Source: Patulibacter sp. (lineage in GTDB: Bacteria; Actinomycetota; Thermoleophilia; Solirubrobacterales; Solirubrobacteraceae). From it: a DNA stretch of 64,000 bases. Below, in pieces: positions 44,255-56,518 of the stretch. The stretch is from contig NZ_JAURWA010000195.1 of the NCBI RefSeq assembly GCF_030655195.1, positions 28,160 through 92,159 on the forward strand, read 5' to 3'. The stretch's first letter is position 1. The number at the start of each line of letters is the position of its first letter. The translations under genes and the position numbers were made by a program. The notes below the pieces were generated by a model, which worked only from the letters and a program-made list of their open reading frames with translations, ran no database searches and had not been told where the DNA came from.

Positions 44255-47024
44255 ATGCAGGACACGGCCACCGTCCGGGAAGCCGACAGGCACCCCGGTC
44301 AGGACGTCGACCCGGAGGAGGACGCGACGCGCCTGCTCGAGCACCTGCGCACGCGCACCGGCGGCCTCGACGAGCGCGAGGCGGCCCGCCGCCTCTTGCA
44401 GGTCGGCCCGAACGAGATCCGACGCGAGACCGGCCCGCCGTGGTGGCGGGCCGTCGTGGACCAGTTCGTCCACCCGCTCGCCCTGCTGCTGTGGCTCGCC
44501 GCGGGGCTGTCGCTTCTCACCTCGTCCTACGCGCTGGCGGCCGCGATCATCGTCGTCATCGTCCTGAACGCCGCGTTCGCGTTCGTGCAGGAGCGTCAGG
44601 CCGAGCACGCCACCGAGGCGCTGCGCGACCTGCTCCCGGCGACGGCGCGGGTCCGCCGCGGCGGGGCGCTCGTCGAGGTCGCGGCCACCAGCCTGGTCCC
44701 CGGCGACCTGCTGCTGCTCGCCGAGGGCGACCGGCTCTCCGCCGACGCCCGGCTCATCTCCGGCGACGTCGAGGTCGACCTGTCGCCGCTGACGGGCGAG
44801 TCGCAACCGGTCTCGCGCACCGCGCGCCGGATCGGGCCACCGGCCCCGCCGCTGGAGGCCGAGGACCTCGTCTTCGCCGGCACGCTCTGCACCGGCGGCG
44901 ACGGCCAGGCCGTCGTCTACGGCACCGGCATGCACACCCAGCTCGGCCGGATCGCCGCACTGTCGCAGACCGTCGTGACCGAGAGCTCGCCGCTGCAGCG
45001 TCAGGTGAACAAGGCCGCCAAGCTCATCGCCCTCGTGGCGATCGGGCTGGGCGTCGCGTTCTTCGTCGTCGGCCACCTCGTCGCGGGGCTCAGCCTGTCC
45101 GATGCGGGCGTCTTCGCCATCGGCCTGCTCGTCGCGAACGTCCCCGAGGGGCTGCTGCCCACGATCACCCTCGCCCTCGCGGTCGGTGTCCGCCGCATGG
45201 CGAGGCGCCGCGCGCTGGTCAAGAAGCTCACCGCCGTCGAGACGCTCGGCTCCACCGACGTCATCTGCACCGACAAGACCGGCACCCTGACCGAGGGCCG
45301 GATGACCGGGACGTCGCTCTGGCAGGACGGGGTGATCACGGCGATCCCCTCGGGGACGGCCACGCCCCCGGTCACCGAGCTCCTCCGCGCCGCCGTCTTC
45401 TGCAACAACGCGACGCTGACCCGCGACGGCACCGGGTGGTCGCGCAGCGGCGACCCGAGCGAGAGCGCGCTGCTGCTCGCCGCCGCCGAGCTCGGGGTCG
45501 ACGTCCCCGCGATCCAGGACGCGCGGGACCGCGACCGCCTGCGGCTCTTCGCCTTCGACGCGCGCCTGAAGCGGATGGCGACGCTGGACCGCGCCGCAGC
45601 CGGACCCGCCCGCATCCACGCCAAGGGCGCCCCGCTGGGCCTCCTCGAGCACTGCACGACCGTGCGCACCGCCGACGGCGGCGAGCGCCCGCTGGACGCC
45701 GCGGGCGTCGCTGCCGTCACCGCCGCGTTCCACGCCTACGCCGCCGACGGCCTGCGCGTCCTGGGGATCGCCGGTCGCGACGCACCTGACGTCTCCCGCG
45801 ACCGTGCCGACGACCGCGACCTCGCGGAGTCCGGCCTCTGCTTCCTCGGCCTGATCGCCATGCGCGACCCGCTGCGTCCTCAGGTTCCCGCCGCCGTGGC
45901 GGACTGCCGCCGCGCCGGGATCCGCATCATCGTCATCACCGGCGACGACGGCCTGACCGCCGGGGCGATCGCCCGCGAGGCCGGGATCGTCGACGGCGAC
46001 GACGCGCAGGTCGTCACCGGCCCCGAGCTCGACGCGCTGGACGACGCCGGCCTGGACCGCGTGCTGCGCGACTCGCCGCACCTGATCGTCGCCCGCAGCT
46101 CGCCCGAGGCGAAGCTGCGCATCGTCGACGGCCTGCGCGCCCAGGGCCACACCGTCGCGATGACCGGCGACGGCGTCAACGACGCCCCCGCCCTGCGCCG
46201 CGCCGACATCGGCATCGCGATGGGCGCCTCGGGCACCGACGTCGCCCGCGAGGCCGCCGACATGGTCCTCACCGACGACGACTTCGCGTCGATCGTCGCC
46301 GCCGTCAAGGAGGGGCGGACGGTCTACGACAACATCCGCAAGTTCGTCGTCTACATCTTCGCCCACGCGACGCCGGAGATGATCCCGTTCCTGCTCTATG
46401 CGCTGTCGGGCGGCAACATCCCGCTGCCGCTGACGGCGCTGATGATCCTCGCGATCGACCTGGGCACGGAGACGCTGCCGGCCCTCGCGCTCGGCCGGGA
46501 GCCCGCCGAGCCGGGCCTCATGGACCAGCCGCCTCGTCCGCGGACCAGCGGCATCCTCACACGGTCGATGCTCGTCCGCGCCTGGCTCTGGCTCGGGCTG
46601 CTCGAGGCGGTCCTCGTGATGGGCGGCTTCTTCTTCGTCCTCGTGCGCGCCGGCTGGTCGCCGGGCGACGCGACCGGGCCGGGGACCGACCTGCACGGCG
46701 CCTACCTGCAGGCCACGACGATGACCTTCGCCGGCATCACGATGTGCCAGGTCGGCACGGCGTTCGCGGCGCGAACGAGCCGCGCGTCGCTGCGCCAGAT
46801 CGGCCTGTTCACCAACCCGATGCTCCTGTGGGGAATCGCGTTCGAGCTCGTCTTCGCCGCGGCGCTGATCTGGCTGCCGCCGCTCCAGGACGTCTTCCGC
46901 ACCGCGTCCCTGGGCGTCGCCGAGGTGGCGATCCTCCTGACGTTCCCGTTCGTCGTCTGGGGCAGCGACGAGCTGCGCCGGGCCGCGGTGCGGCGCCGGG
47001 CCGGCGCACCCACGGAGGTGGTCC

Positions 47025-47038
<14 letters not shown>
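44255..47038 (+). CDS. P2-type cation-transporting ATPase (Na+/K+-ATPase-like M4/M6)
   Basis: 927 residues from MQDTATVREA with RBS GAGGAGG. Actuator motif LTGESQPV, phosphorylation site VICTDKTGTLTEGRM, hinge MTGDGVNDAPAL. M4 is NVPEGLLPTITLAL and M6 is MILAIDLGTETLPALALGRE, both closer to Na+/K+- or H+/K+-ATPase-like P2 members than to Ca2+ pumps. About ten membrane helices. It overlaps the next ATPase by 14 bp. Cation uncertain. Confidence 0.9.
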
Positions 47039-49812
<2,774 letters not shown>

Positions 49813-49820
<8 letters not shown>

Positions 49821-49880
49821 TTCGCCGCGACCCGGCCCGGCGGGTCTACGGATGGCGCCGGTCATCCGCGGTGCGACGCT
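49813..49880 (+). promoter_or_regulatory. Island-type promoter of Usp 49911
   Basis: Box CCGGGTAGTTCGCCGC (49813-49828), GATGG (49851-49855), 19 nt, GACGCT (49875-49880). The box overlaps the ATPase stop codon. Confidence 0.65.
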
Positions 49881-49910
49881 CGGAGGGATCTACGACGAAG
49901 CGAGTGACGC

Positions 49911-50402
49911 ATGATTCTGGTGGCCTACGACGGATCCGACGACGCCCGGGAGGCGATCGCCCACGTCGGTCGGCTGATGCCCGGCGCGACCACGACCGTG
50001 GTCTCGGTGTGGGAGCCGTTCGTCGACGCGCTGCGCCACAGCACCTTCGGCATGGGCACCCTGATGGCCGGCACGGTCGTCGAGACCGAGATCGACGAGG
50101 CCAAGCTCGCCGAGTCGCGGGAGAGCGCCGACGAGGGCGTCGAGCTCGCCGTCGAGGCCGGGCTGGTCGCCCGCCCGCGGTCCGAGTCGCGGGTCGGCAG
50201 CATCGCCGAGACCCTGCTCGTGACCGCCGCGGCGGTCGACGCGGACCTCGTCGTGGCCGGGACCCGCGGCCGCGGAGGCTTCGCGTCGTTCGTCCTCGGC
50301 AGCGTGTCCAACGCACTGGTGCAGCACGCGGACCGGGCGATCCTGATCGTCCCGTCGCCGGCCCTGGCCGAACGCCGCGCCACCGGGACCGACCGGGGCT
50401 GA
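49911..50402 (+). CDS. Single-domain universal stress protein
   Basis: 163 residues, one Usp fold: MILVAYDGSDDAREAIAHVG at the N-terminus and AGTRGRGGFASFVLGSVSNAL with the canonical ATP-binding GxRGxGG(9)GS(V/I)S. A large middle loop contains HSTFGMGTLMAG. Of the five Usp proteins in the island it is the only single-domain, UspA-like one. Confidence 0.92.
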   Translation: MILVAYDGSDDAREAIAHVGRLMPGATTTVVSVWEPFVDALRHSTFGMGTLMAGTVVETEIDEAKLAESRESADEGVELAVEAGLVARPRSESRVGSIAETLLVTAAAVDADLVVAGTRGRGGFASFVLGSVSNALVQHADRAILIVPSPALAERRATGTDRG

Positions 50403-50448
50403 GCCCGGCCGACCCGGACGGGCGGGGGCCCGCTCCGACGGCCCGGGA

Positions 50449-51366
50449 TCAGACCTGCGCGGCACCCACGGCGGCGGTCGCCCGGCCGTCGCCCGGGTGG
50501 CGGGCGACACCACGCGGCACGACGACGGTCGGGCAGCTCGCGTCCCGGACCAGGTGCGAGCTGACGCTGCCGAGGAGCACGCGACGCATCGGACCGAAGC
50601 CACGGGAGCCGAGGACGAGCAGGTCCTCGCCCGCGCTGGCCTCCGCGAGGGCCCGGACGGGCATGCCGTCGAGCACCCTGACACGGACGTCCCGGACCCC
50701 GTGGAGCTCGCCCGCGGCGACGGCCAGCTCGTCCCGGACGATCGTGCGGACGGCGGCGACGTCGTCCGGCCCGACGTAGGAGCCGTACCAGACGGCGGCC
50801 TGCTCGACGGCGCCGAGGATCGTCAGCCGCGCACCGGCGGCCTTCGCGATCTCGCCCGCGCTCAGCAGAGCGAACCAGGACTCCTCGGAGCCGTTGAAGG
50901 CCACGGCGATGCTCTCGATCCGCCGACCCGCGCGGTCGGCGTAGTTCGCCGGCGCCACGGCCACCGCGCACGGCGACCCGTGGATGGTCTGCTCCGTGAC
51001 GCTGCCGACCTGGATCCGGCCCAGGCCGTGGGTGTGGCTGACGCCGACGACGATCGTCGATGCGTAGAGCTCCTCCGCCAGCCGGTGCAGGCCGTCGGCC
51101 GGGGAGACGCCACAGCAGGGGACGACGGTCGTCCGGGGCCGGTCGCCGAGCGTCGCCCGCGCGCGGTCGAGGTCGTCGTCCGCCCGGGCCTTGAGGTCCT
51201 TGCGCCACCCGGCCGGCACCGCCGGTTCGACGGGCGGGTTGTAGAGGTAGGTGCTGGTGACCGTCAGCTCGCTCGCGTCGTCGAGGTCGGCGAGGACGAC
51301 GCTCAGGGCGAGCGCGTCCCGGCCGCCGGCGGTGTCGGTGTATCCCGCGATGATGTCCTGCGTCAT
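50449..51366 (-). CDS. Tandem-domain universal stress protein
   Basis: 305 residues, identical length to the protein at 30207 and similar throughout (DIIAGYTDTAGGRDALALSV; GVSHTHGLGRIQVGSVTEQTIHGSPC; LGSRGFGPMRRVLLGSVSSHLV). Both domains have recognisable nucleotide loops. Divergent from the Usp at 51692; the two share an intergenic region with one box each. Confidence 0.92.
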   Translation of the reverse strand: MTQDIIAGYTDTAGGRDALALSVVLADLDDASELTVTSTYLYNPPVEPAVPAGWRKDLKARADDDLDRARATLGDRPRTTVVPCCGVSPADGLHRLAEELYASTIVVGVSHTHGLGRIQVGSVTEQTIHGSPCAVAVAPANYADRAGRRIESIAVAFNGSEESWFALLSAGEIAKAAGARLTILGAVEQAAVWYGSYVGPDDVAAVRTIVRDELAVAAGELHGVRDVRVRVLDGMPVRALAEASAGEDLLVLGSRGFGPMRRVLLGSVSSHLVRDASCPTVVVPRGVARHPGDGRATAAVGAAQV

Positions 51367-51394
51367 GGAGCGCTCCGTCGTTCGAGGTGCTTCG

Positions 51395-51459
51395 AACGTA
51401 TGCGCCGAGCGGCGGGGCGCCATCGGGAACGGGCCGCGAACCGCCGCGTACTCTCCCGC
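51395..51459 (-). promoter_or_regulatory. Island-type promoter of Usp 50449-51366
   Basis: Minus strand: box GCGGGAGAGTACGCG (51459-51445), GATGG (51424-51420), 19 nt, TACGTT (51400-51395). Confidence 0.7.
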
Positions 51460-51473
51460 AGCCGCGGGGCGGT

Positions 51474-51539
51474 GCGGGCAACTACCGGCGGTGGTCCGGA
51501 GGTGCTCCGGATGGCGGGGCTGCCCGGTCGCCGTAGCGT
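51474..51539 (+). promoter_or_regulatory. Island-type promoter of small ORF and Usp 51692
   Basis: Box GCGGGCAACTACCGG (51474-51488, identical to 30107-30121), GATGG (51510-51514), 19 nt, TAGCGT (51534-51539). Confidence 0.75.
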
Positions 51540-51572
51540 CGGGGTCGACCGGATCGCGACACCGAGGACCCC

Positions 51573-51695
51573 ATGGAACCCCGACCCGACGCCGCCCATC
51601 ACGGCGACGTCACCCGCACGGACGACCCCGACGGCCACGGGGGCGCCGCCCGCCCCACCACCACGACGGGCGCCGGGGCCGTCGCGACCTCATGA
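51573..51695 (+). CDS. Possible 40-residue leader peptide upstream of Usp
   Basis: Too short for the track. ATG at 51573 follows GAGGA, and the frame runs 40 codons (MEPRPDAAHHGDVTR... ending GAVATS) to a TGA that overlaps the Usp ATG (ATGA). Low-complexity, His/Asp/Pro/Thr-rich. The Usp start has no RBS of its own, so this could provide translational coupling. Confidence 0.45.
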   Translation: MEPRPDAAHHGDVTRTDDPDGHGGAARPTTTTGAGAVATS

Positions 51696-52570
51696 GCTTC
51701 CGTCGCATCGTCGTCGGCTTCGACGGATCGCCCGAAGCGCTCGCGGCGCTCGCGATCGCCCGGCAGCTGGCGGCACCCGACGCGGCGATCGTCGTCGCCG
51801 GGATCGCCGTCCTCCCCACCTCGGCCGCCATGGCGGGCGTCGTCGGCGACCTCTCGTTCGTCCGCACGGACGCGGAGCGGTCGCTGCTCGCCGCCCGCGC
51901 CGCCCTCGCCGATCACGCGGACGCCGAGTTCGTGACGCCGACGGCGCTCGGCGTCGCCGCCGGACTGCACGAGCTGGCCGCGGAGACCGGGGCGGACCTC
52001 GTCGTCGTCGGGGCGAGCCGGCACCACGGCATCGGCGAGGTCCTGCTGGGCAGCGACGCCGAGGCGACGCTGCACGGCGCGCCGTGCGCCGTGCTCGTGG
52101 GCCCCGCCGGCGACCCACCGGTCGTCGGCCGCATCGGCGTGGCGTTCGACGGTCTCCCGGCCGGCCGCCGCGCGCTCCGCGCCGCGGGCGCCCTGGCCGT
52201 CGACGTCCACGGGAGCCTGGAGGTCCTCGCCGTCCTCGACACGACCCACCCCTACGCCATGTACGGCACCGCCGGCGGATACGGCGATCCACGCCCCGAC
52301 GCGCGGGACCTGCTGAGCAGCGAGGTCGCCGAGGTCCGGGGCGTGCTCACCGTCGACCCGCGGCTGGAGTCCGGCGACCCGGCCCGCGAGATCCTCGAAC
52401 TCGGTCGCGAGGTCGACCTCCTCGTGCTGGGCTCGAGGAAGCACGGCACGGTCCTGCGCATCCTGCTCGGCAGCGTGTCGAGCAAGGTCGTGCGGCGAGC
52501 GAGCTGCGCGGTCCTCGTCGTGCCCGACAGCGACGCGGTGCCGGGGACCTCGCCCCCCGTGTTCGCCTGA
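51692..52570 (+). CDS. Tandem-domain universal stress protein
   Basis: 292 residues. Domain 1: FRRIVVGFDGSPEALAALAI and GASRHHGIGEVLLGSDAEATLHGAPC. Domain 2: RIGVAFDGLPAGRRALRAAG and LGSRKHGTVLRILLGSVSSKVVRRASC. Paralogue of 31793-32695 by the GSDAE feature of domain 1. Start chosen at the ATGA overlap with the small upstream ORF. Confidence 0.92.
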   Translation: MSFRRIVVGFDGSPEALAALAIARQLAAPDAAIVVAGIAVLPTSAAMAGVVGDLSFVRTDAERSLLAARAALADHADAEFVTPTALGVAAGLHELAAETGADLVVVGASRHHGIGEVLLGSDAEATLHGAPCAVLVGPAGDPPVVGRIGVAFDGLPAGRRALRAAGALAVDVHGSLEVLAVLDTTHPYAMYGTAGGYGDPRPDARDLLSSEVAEVRGVLTVDPRLESGDPAREILELGREVDLLVLGSRKHGTVLRILLGSVSSKVVRRASCAVLVVPDSDAVPGTSPPVFA

Positions 52571-52586
52571 CCCGGCCGCGCCGCCC

Positions 52587-53774
52587 TCAGGCCCCGCCGG
52601 CCCCCAGGAGCGCCGCGGGTCCGCCGGCGTCGCCCGCGCCGTGCGCGTCGAACGCCGCCAGCCACGACGGGAGGCGACCGCCGGCGATCTTCGTCGGCGG
52701 CCACCACAGCGGACCGTCCGAGACCGTCGTCCGAAGCGTGCCGTCCACCCGCTCGGTGCGCAGGTAGAGGGTCCCCGTCCCGTCGAGCAGGGCGGCCCGC
52801 AGGACCGGCGGCACCGACGGGCGGGGCGCGTGACCCGTCAAGGCGAGGCGGTCGGCGACGTCACCGGCGGCGACGTCCGCCTGCAGGACCGCGAATCCGC
52901 CCTGCTTGACCGGGTGCGCGGCGACGTCACCGACGGCCCACACCCGGGCGAGGCCGGGGACGCGACCGCGTGCGTCGACGACCACGAACCCGCGGTCGTC
53001 GCACGGGAGGCCCGGCAGGGAGGGACCGTGCGGACGGGCGAGCGCCACGACCGCGTCGACCTCCGGGGCGCCCTCCAGAGGCAGCCACAGCCGTCCCTCG
53101 TCGAAGGAGTCCGGGGCCGTCGACGTCGTGACCGCGATCCCGCGACGGTCCAGCAGCGCCGTGACGGCGTCGGAGAACTCGCGGCCGGCCATCTCCATCG
53201 GACGGGCCTCGCGGGTGACCACCACCACCGCGGTCCGCCCGTCCGGGGCGGCGTGCTGCAGCAGCAGCGCCAGCTCGTAGGCGGGGAGCGACCACGCCAC
53301 GCCGGAGGGCACGACGACCGCGGCCCGGTCCACCGTCCCCGCCCGGACCCGCTCGACGAGCATCGCGAGCGCGGTCTCGTCGCCCGGTGCGCCCAGGGTG
53401 ATGGCGCCCGGCAGCCCCTCACCCTGGATCGCCCCGGTCGCCAGCACCATCGCGTCGAAGGCGATCGCGCCGCCGTGGGCCGTCCGGGCGACCTGGGCCT
53501 CCGCGTCGAGGGTCGCGAGCCGGTCGCAGACCAGTCCGGCGCCCGCGGCGGCGGCGAACCGCGCCAGGTCGACGGTGCGCGAGGCGTCCGGCGCGAGCCC
53601 CGCGTAGGCACTGAGCGGCCGGTACCGGAAGCGGTCGTCCGGGCTGAGCAGCGTCGTGTGGAACGACGTCGGGCCATGCTCACGCAGCGCGAGCAAGACC
53701 TCGAGCGCCGCGACGCCGCCGCCGGCCACGAGGACCCGCGGACGCCGGCCGGAGCCGACGGGGATCGACGTCAC
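52587..53774 (-). CDS. FAD/NAD(P)-dependent oxidoreductase, NDH-2/SQR-like (paralogue 2)
   Basis: GTG start in a GTGA overlap with the acetyltransferase stop; 395 residues. VLVAGGGVAALEVLLAL at the N-terminus and RVWAVGDVAAHPVKQGGFAVLQADVAA at the FAD contact. The C-terminus has DGPLWWPPTKIAG as in paralogue 1. Cysteines that would form the SQR active disulfide are not seen. Same size and island membership as 33613-34797; the two differ clearly in sequence, so not a recent duplication. Confidence 0.82.
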   Translation of the reverse strand: MTSIPVGSGRRPRVLVAGGGVAALEVLLALREHGPTSFHTTLLSPDDRFRYRPLSAYAGLAPDASRTVDLARFAAAAGAGLVCDRLATLDAEAQVARTAHGGAIAFDAMVLATGAIQGEGLPGAITLGAPGDETALAMLVERVRAGTVDRAAVVVPSGVAWSLPAYELALLLQHAAPDGRTAVVVVTREARPMEMAGREFSDAVTALLDRRGIAVTTSTAPDSFDEGRLWLPLEGAPEVDAVVALARPHGPSLPGLPCDDRGFVVVDARGRVPGLARVWAVGDVAAHPVKQGGFAVLQADVAAGDVADRLALTGHAPRPSVPPVLRAALLDGTGTLYLRTERVDGTLRTTVSDGPLWWPPTKIAGGRLPSWLAAFDAHGAGDAGGPAALLGAGGA

Positions 53775-54445
53775 CGGGACGTCCCCGCCGGGTCGGCCGG
53801 TCCCCCGGGAGCCGGTGCGACCGCGTCCGGGGGACCGGACGCCGGCACCACGGGATGCGACGACACCGGTGCCGCCGCGGACGCCGGTGCGCGGGGCGCA
53901 GGCGCGAGGGTGATCCGCACGCTGCGGATCCCGCCCGCGGTCGTGCTGCGCAGCTCCCGGCCCGACGATGCGAGCAGATCGAGCATGTCGCGGTTGGACG
54001 GCAGCACCTCGGCGACGACGCCGGTGAACCCGTCGGCCCGGGCGCGGACGAGGAGGTGCTGGAGCATGATCCCGCCGACGCCGCGGCGGTGGTGGCCGTC
54101 GGCGACCTCGAAGGCGACCTCCGCCTCTCCCCCGCCGGCATCGACGCACATGCCGTGCCCGAGGACCGTCGCCCCGTCGCCGGACAGCACGAGGACGCCC
54201 GGTCCCCGGTCGCCGTCGCCCCGGGCCTCGATCGCGGCAGCCTTGTGGATGTCCGCTCCACCGGTGAAGAACCGGAACCACCGGGAGTCGCCGGTGACGT
54301 GTTCGAGCAGCCCGAGCAGCCGGGCCTCGTCGCCCGGGACGACGTCGCGCACGAGCACGGGCTCGCCGGTGCTCAGCGTGTGCCTGGACGTGCCGACAAG
54401 GTCCGCGGAGCGAGGGTCGGTGGTGCGATGGGTCGCGGCCTTCAT
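53771..54445 (-). CDS. GNAT-family N-acetyltransferase
   Basis: 224 residues. The GNAT core lies at about 25-180: VLVRDVVPGDEARLLGLLEHV, SRWFRFFTGG, EVAFEVADGHHRRGVGGIML (acetyl-CoA loop RRGVGG) and GVVAEVLPSNRDMLDLLASSG. The last 45 residues are Ala/Pro-rich. The opening and SRWFRFF pattern resemble the acetyltransferase part of protein lysine acetyltransferases (PatA/KAT type). Substrate unknown. Coupled to the FAD oxidoreductase downstream. Confidence 0.85.
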   Translation of the reverse strand: MKAATHRTTDPRSADLVGTSRHTLSTGEPVLVRDVVPGDEARLLGLLEHVTGDSRWFRFFTGGADIHKAAAIEARGDGDRGPGVLVLSGDGATVLGHGMCVDAGGGEAEVAFEVADGHHRRGVGGIMLQHLLVRARADGFTGVVAEVLPSNRDMLDLLASSGRELRSTTAGGIRSVRITLAPAPRAPASAAAPVSSHPVVPASGPPDAVAPAPGGPADPAGTSR

Positions 54446-54489
54446 GCGGGCTCCTCGGGATGACGGACGGCTGTCGCGTCGCTCCGCCG

Positions 54490-54554
54490 ATGCTCGCGGC
54501 TCGGCCGCGCCGCGTCATCCGTGTCGTCCCCGGCGCCGCGCGCGTAGTTCCCCC
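54490..54554 (-). promoter_or_regulatory. Island-type promoter of GNAT-FAD oxidoreductase operon
   Basis: Minus strand: box GGGGGAACTACGCG (54554-54541), GATGA (54519-54515), 19 nt, GAGCAT (54495-54490). Confidence 0.65.
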
Positions 54555-54623
54555 GGAGCCTGACGGGTGCTCGCCCCTCCCGACGCCGCCGTCGCCGGAC
54601 GCCACGGCCCGCCGTGCCGGGGC

Positions 54624-55025
54624 TCAGCCGGGTCCGGCGGCCGCCGTCGCGGGGTCCGCCTCCGCGGGAAGCGTCCTGCCGAGCAGGAAGATCTCCGACG
54701 CCACGTCCGGCTCGACGCTGTTGGCGCTGAGGAACGACGTCACCTCGCGCCGGAGGATGCGTTCGATCGCGGCCGTGTACGAGCCGCGCATGGTGCTCTG
54801 GAACGTCCGCCGCAGCTCGAGGACCTGTTCCTGCTCCCCGTGCTCGACGAGGACCTGCTCGCCGCGGGTCAGCGAGTCGAACAGCAGCACGAAGACCGCC
54901 TCGCGATCGATCACCGTCCGGGAGTGGGTGGGGCCGCGGCCGGTGAAGTCGCGGGTGATCCGGACGATGGCGGAGCTGAGCTCCGTCCTCACGCCCTGCG
55001 ATGGGTCCTGGACCTGATGGGGCAC
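54624..55025 (-). CDS. DUF2294 (MpsC-like) domain protein
   Basis: GTG start at 55025 (MPHQVQDPSQ), with GGGAGAGG upstream; the track ORF is longer but unsupported. 133 residues containing IVRITRDFTGRGPTHSRTVI and VLLFDSLTRGEQVLVEHGEQ, the DUF2294 pattern also found at 7808-8161. Possible island-type promoter upstream (weak). Function unknown. Confidence 0.75.
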   Translation of the reverse strand: MPHQVQDPSQGVRTELSSAIVRITRDFTGRGPTHSRTVIDREAVFVLLFDSLTRGEQVLVEHGEQEQVLELRRTFQSTMRGSYTAAIERILRREVTSFLSANSVEPDVASEIFLLGRTLPAEADPATAAAGPG

Positions 55026-55456
55026 GGGGCCCTCTCCCGCCCTCCGCGTGGTCGCCCGGCACGGGACGAGGAGGGCGAGGGCCCAGAGCCGGACACGCAT
55101 CGCCCGACGGTCGCCGCAGCGCGCGCCGGAACCCCTCGTGGTGGCGGACTCTCGCAGGTCGCGGGGAGGAGCGGGCCGAATCGGCGGGGACCGGCGACGC
55201 CGTCCTGCGGATCCGGGGACGGCCGCCCCGGATCTCAAGGCGGCCGCCTTGCCGAACGTCGTTCGGCTTGCGCGAGGCTCGGACGGACCGCTCCTCGTAC
55301 CACCCTTCAAGTACCCCTCGTGGGGAAGCCGAACCATCCGGGCCTCGCCGGCGGCCGGCGGGACCGCGCGGGTGGGGCACCCCGACGCGCGAGCGCCTAC
55401 CCGCCAGGATCGCTTGGCGCGTGCAACTTTCCGGGCCCGCGTCGGTCTCAACAGTC
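55026..55456. other. 431-bp intergenic region
   Basis: Holds the upstream region of the DUF2294 gene (minus) and the start region of the secreted protein (plus). I see no gene, strong hairpin or repeat in it. A candidate minus-strand promoter lies at 55072-55139; the remainder shows nothing I can interpret. Confidence 0.6.
55072..55139 (-). promoter_or_regulatory. Weak island-type promoter candidate for DUF2294 gene
   Basis: Minus strand: box-like CGAGGGGTTCCGGCGC (55139-55124 region), GATGC (55101-55097), 19 nt, CGCCCT (55077-55072). Spacing fits; box and -10 are poor. Confidence 0.3.
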
Positions 55457-56482
55457 ATGTCCCGTCCCACCAGCACGCCGAATCCCCGCCCCCTCCGTCG
55501 CACCGGCCGGCCCGCCGTCCTCGCCGCCGTCGCCGCCGCGACCCTCGTCTCCGCCGCCTCCGCCTCCGCGGCGACCGCCCCCGTCACCGTGCAGGAGCCG
55601 TTGCAGCCCGCCGCCCCGGGCACCGTCCTCGCCTCCGTCGGCAACGGCCGGCAGGCGTGGATCGTCCAGGCCGACGGCGCGCCGCCGGTGCTGTGGACGC
55701 TCCGCGACGGCGCCGCGGCGCAGGTCGCCACGCTGCCCGGTCCCTCCTCGGCCCAGGTCCAGCAGCTCGAGGTCGGCACCGCGAAGGACGGCACGCCCGT
55801 CGCCGCGGTCCGCGCCGGCCTGGCCGACGGGGGTTCCACCCTCCGCCTGGTCCGCCTCGACACCGGGGCGGTCCGGACGATCTCGAGCACCCGCCGTGGC
55901 CTGCGGATCGGAGGCGTCGGCCTGGACGCCGGGCGGTTGTACTACACGCTGCACGCGGCGAAGACGACCTCCCGCAGCACCTCCAGCCTCTGGCGCGCGA
56001 CCCTCACGGGCACGTCGATCGGCCGCGCGACGAAGCTGCGCGACTCCCGGCGGGGCGAGGCCTGGGACGAGGTCGTCGCCGACCGCAACCGCGTCGCGGT
56101 GGAGACCACGCGCCCCGTCAGCGACGGCACCGGCGTCTACGCCCGGGCCGAGTGGGCCTTCGGCACACCGCGCGGCAGCTGGAACCGCACCGGCCTGGTG
56201 CTCGAGAACGACGGGGAGTTCTCCCCCGTCGCGGCCGCGGGCTTCACGCATGACCGCTCGGCGCTCGTGACCTACCAGGGCGGGTTCCCGGACGGCCCGC
56301 GGGCCGTGCGGACGCCGATCCGCCGCGGCAAGGTCGGGACCGTCACCGCCGCATCGCCGGCCGACGACACCGGCCTCGCGCTCGCGCCCGCGCTGGACCC
56401 CGCGACGGGCCGCCTGCTCACACGTGGCACCGACGCCTCGGGCACGGTCTCGATCGGCTGGACCGCACCGCTGTTCCCGTAG
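55457..56482 (+). CDS. Secreted protein of unknown function
   Basis: 341 residues. A twin-Arg-like n-region (RPLRRTGRP) and hydrophobic core AVLAAVAAATLVSAASASAATA give a clear signal peptide with an AxA cleavage site near residue 39. The mature part consists of repeating short beta-strand units (TVLASVGNGRQAWIVQADG; STLRLVRLDTGAVRTISS), suggestive of a beta-propeller, but no family is recognised. No anchoring motif seen. Confidence 0.75.
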   Translation: MSRPTSTPNPRPLRRTGRPAVLAAVAAATLVSAASASAATAPVTVQEPLQPAAPGTVLASVGNGRQAWIVQADGAPPVLWTLRDGAAAQVATLPGPSSAQVQQLEVGTAKDGTPVAAVRAGLADGGSTLRLVRLDTGAVRTISSTRRGLRIGGVGLDAGRLYYTLHAAKTTSRSTSSLWRATLTGTSIGRATKLRDSRRGEAWDEVVADRNRVAVETTRPVSDGTGVYARAEWAFGTPRGSWNRTGLVLENDGEFSPVAAAGFTHDRSALVTYQGGFPDGPRAVRTPIRRGKVGTVTAASPADDTGLALAPALDPATGRLLTRGTDASGTVSIGWTAPLFP

Positions 56483-56518
56483 GAAGGTCCGTGTGTCCGC
56501 CCCCGGCCGATCGGGCAG

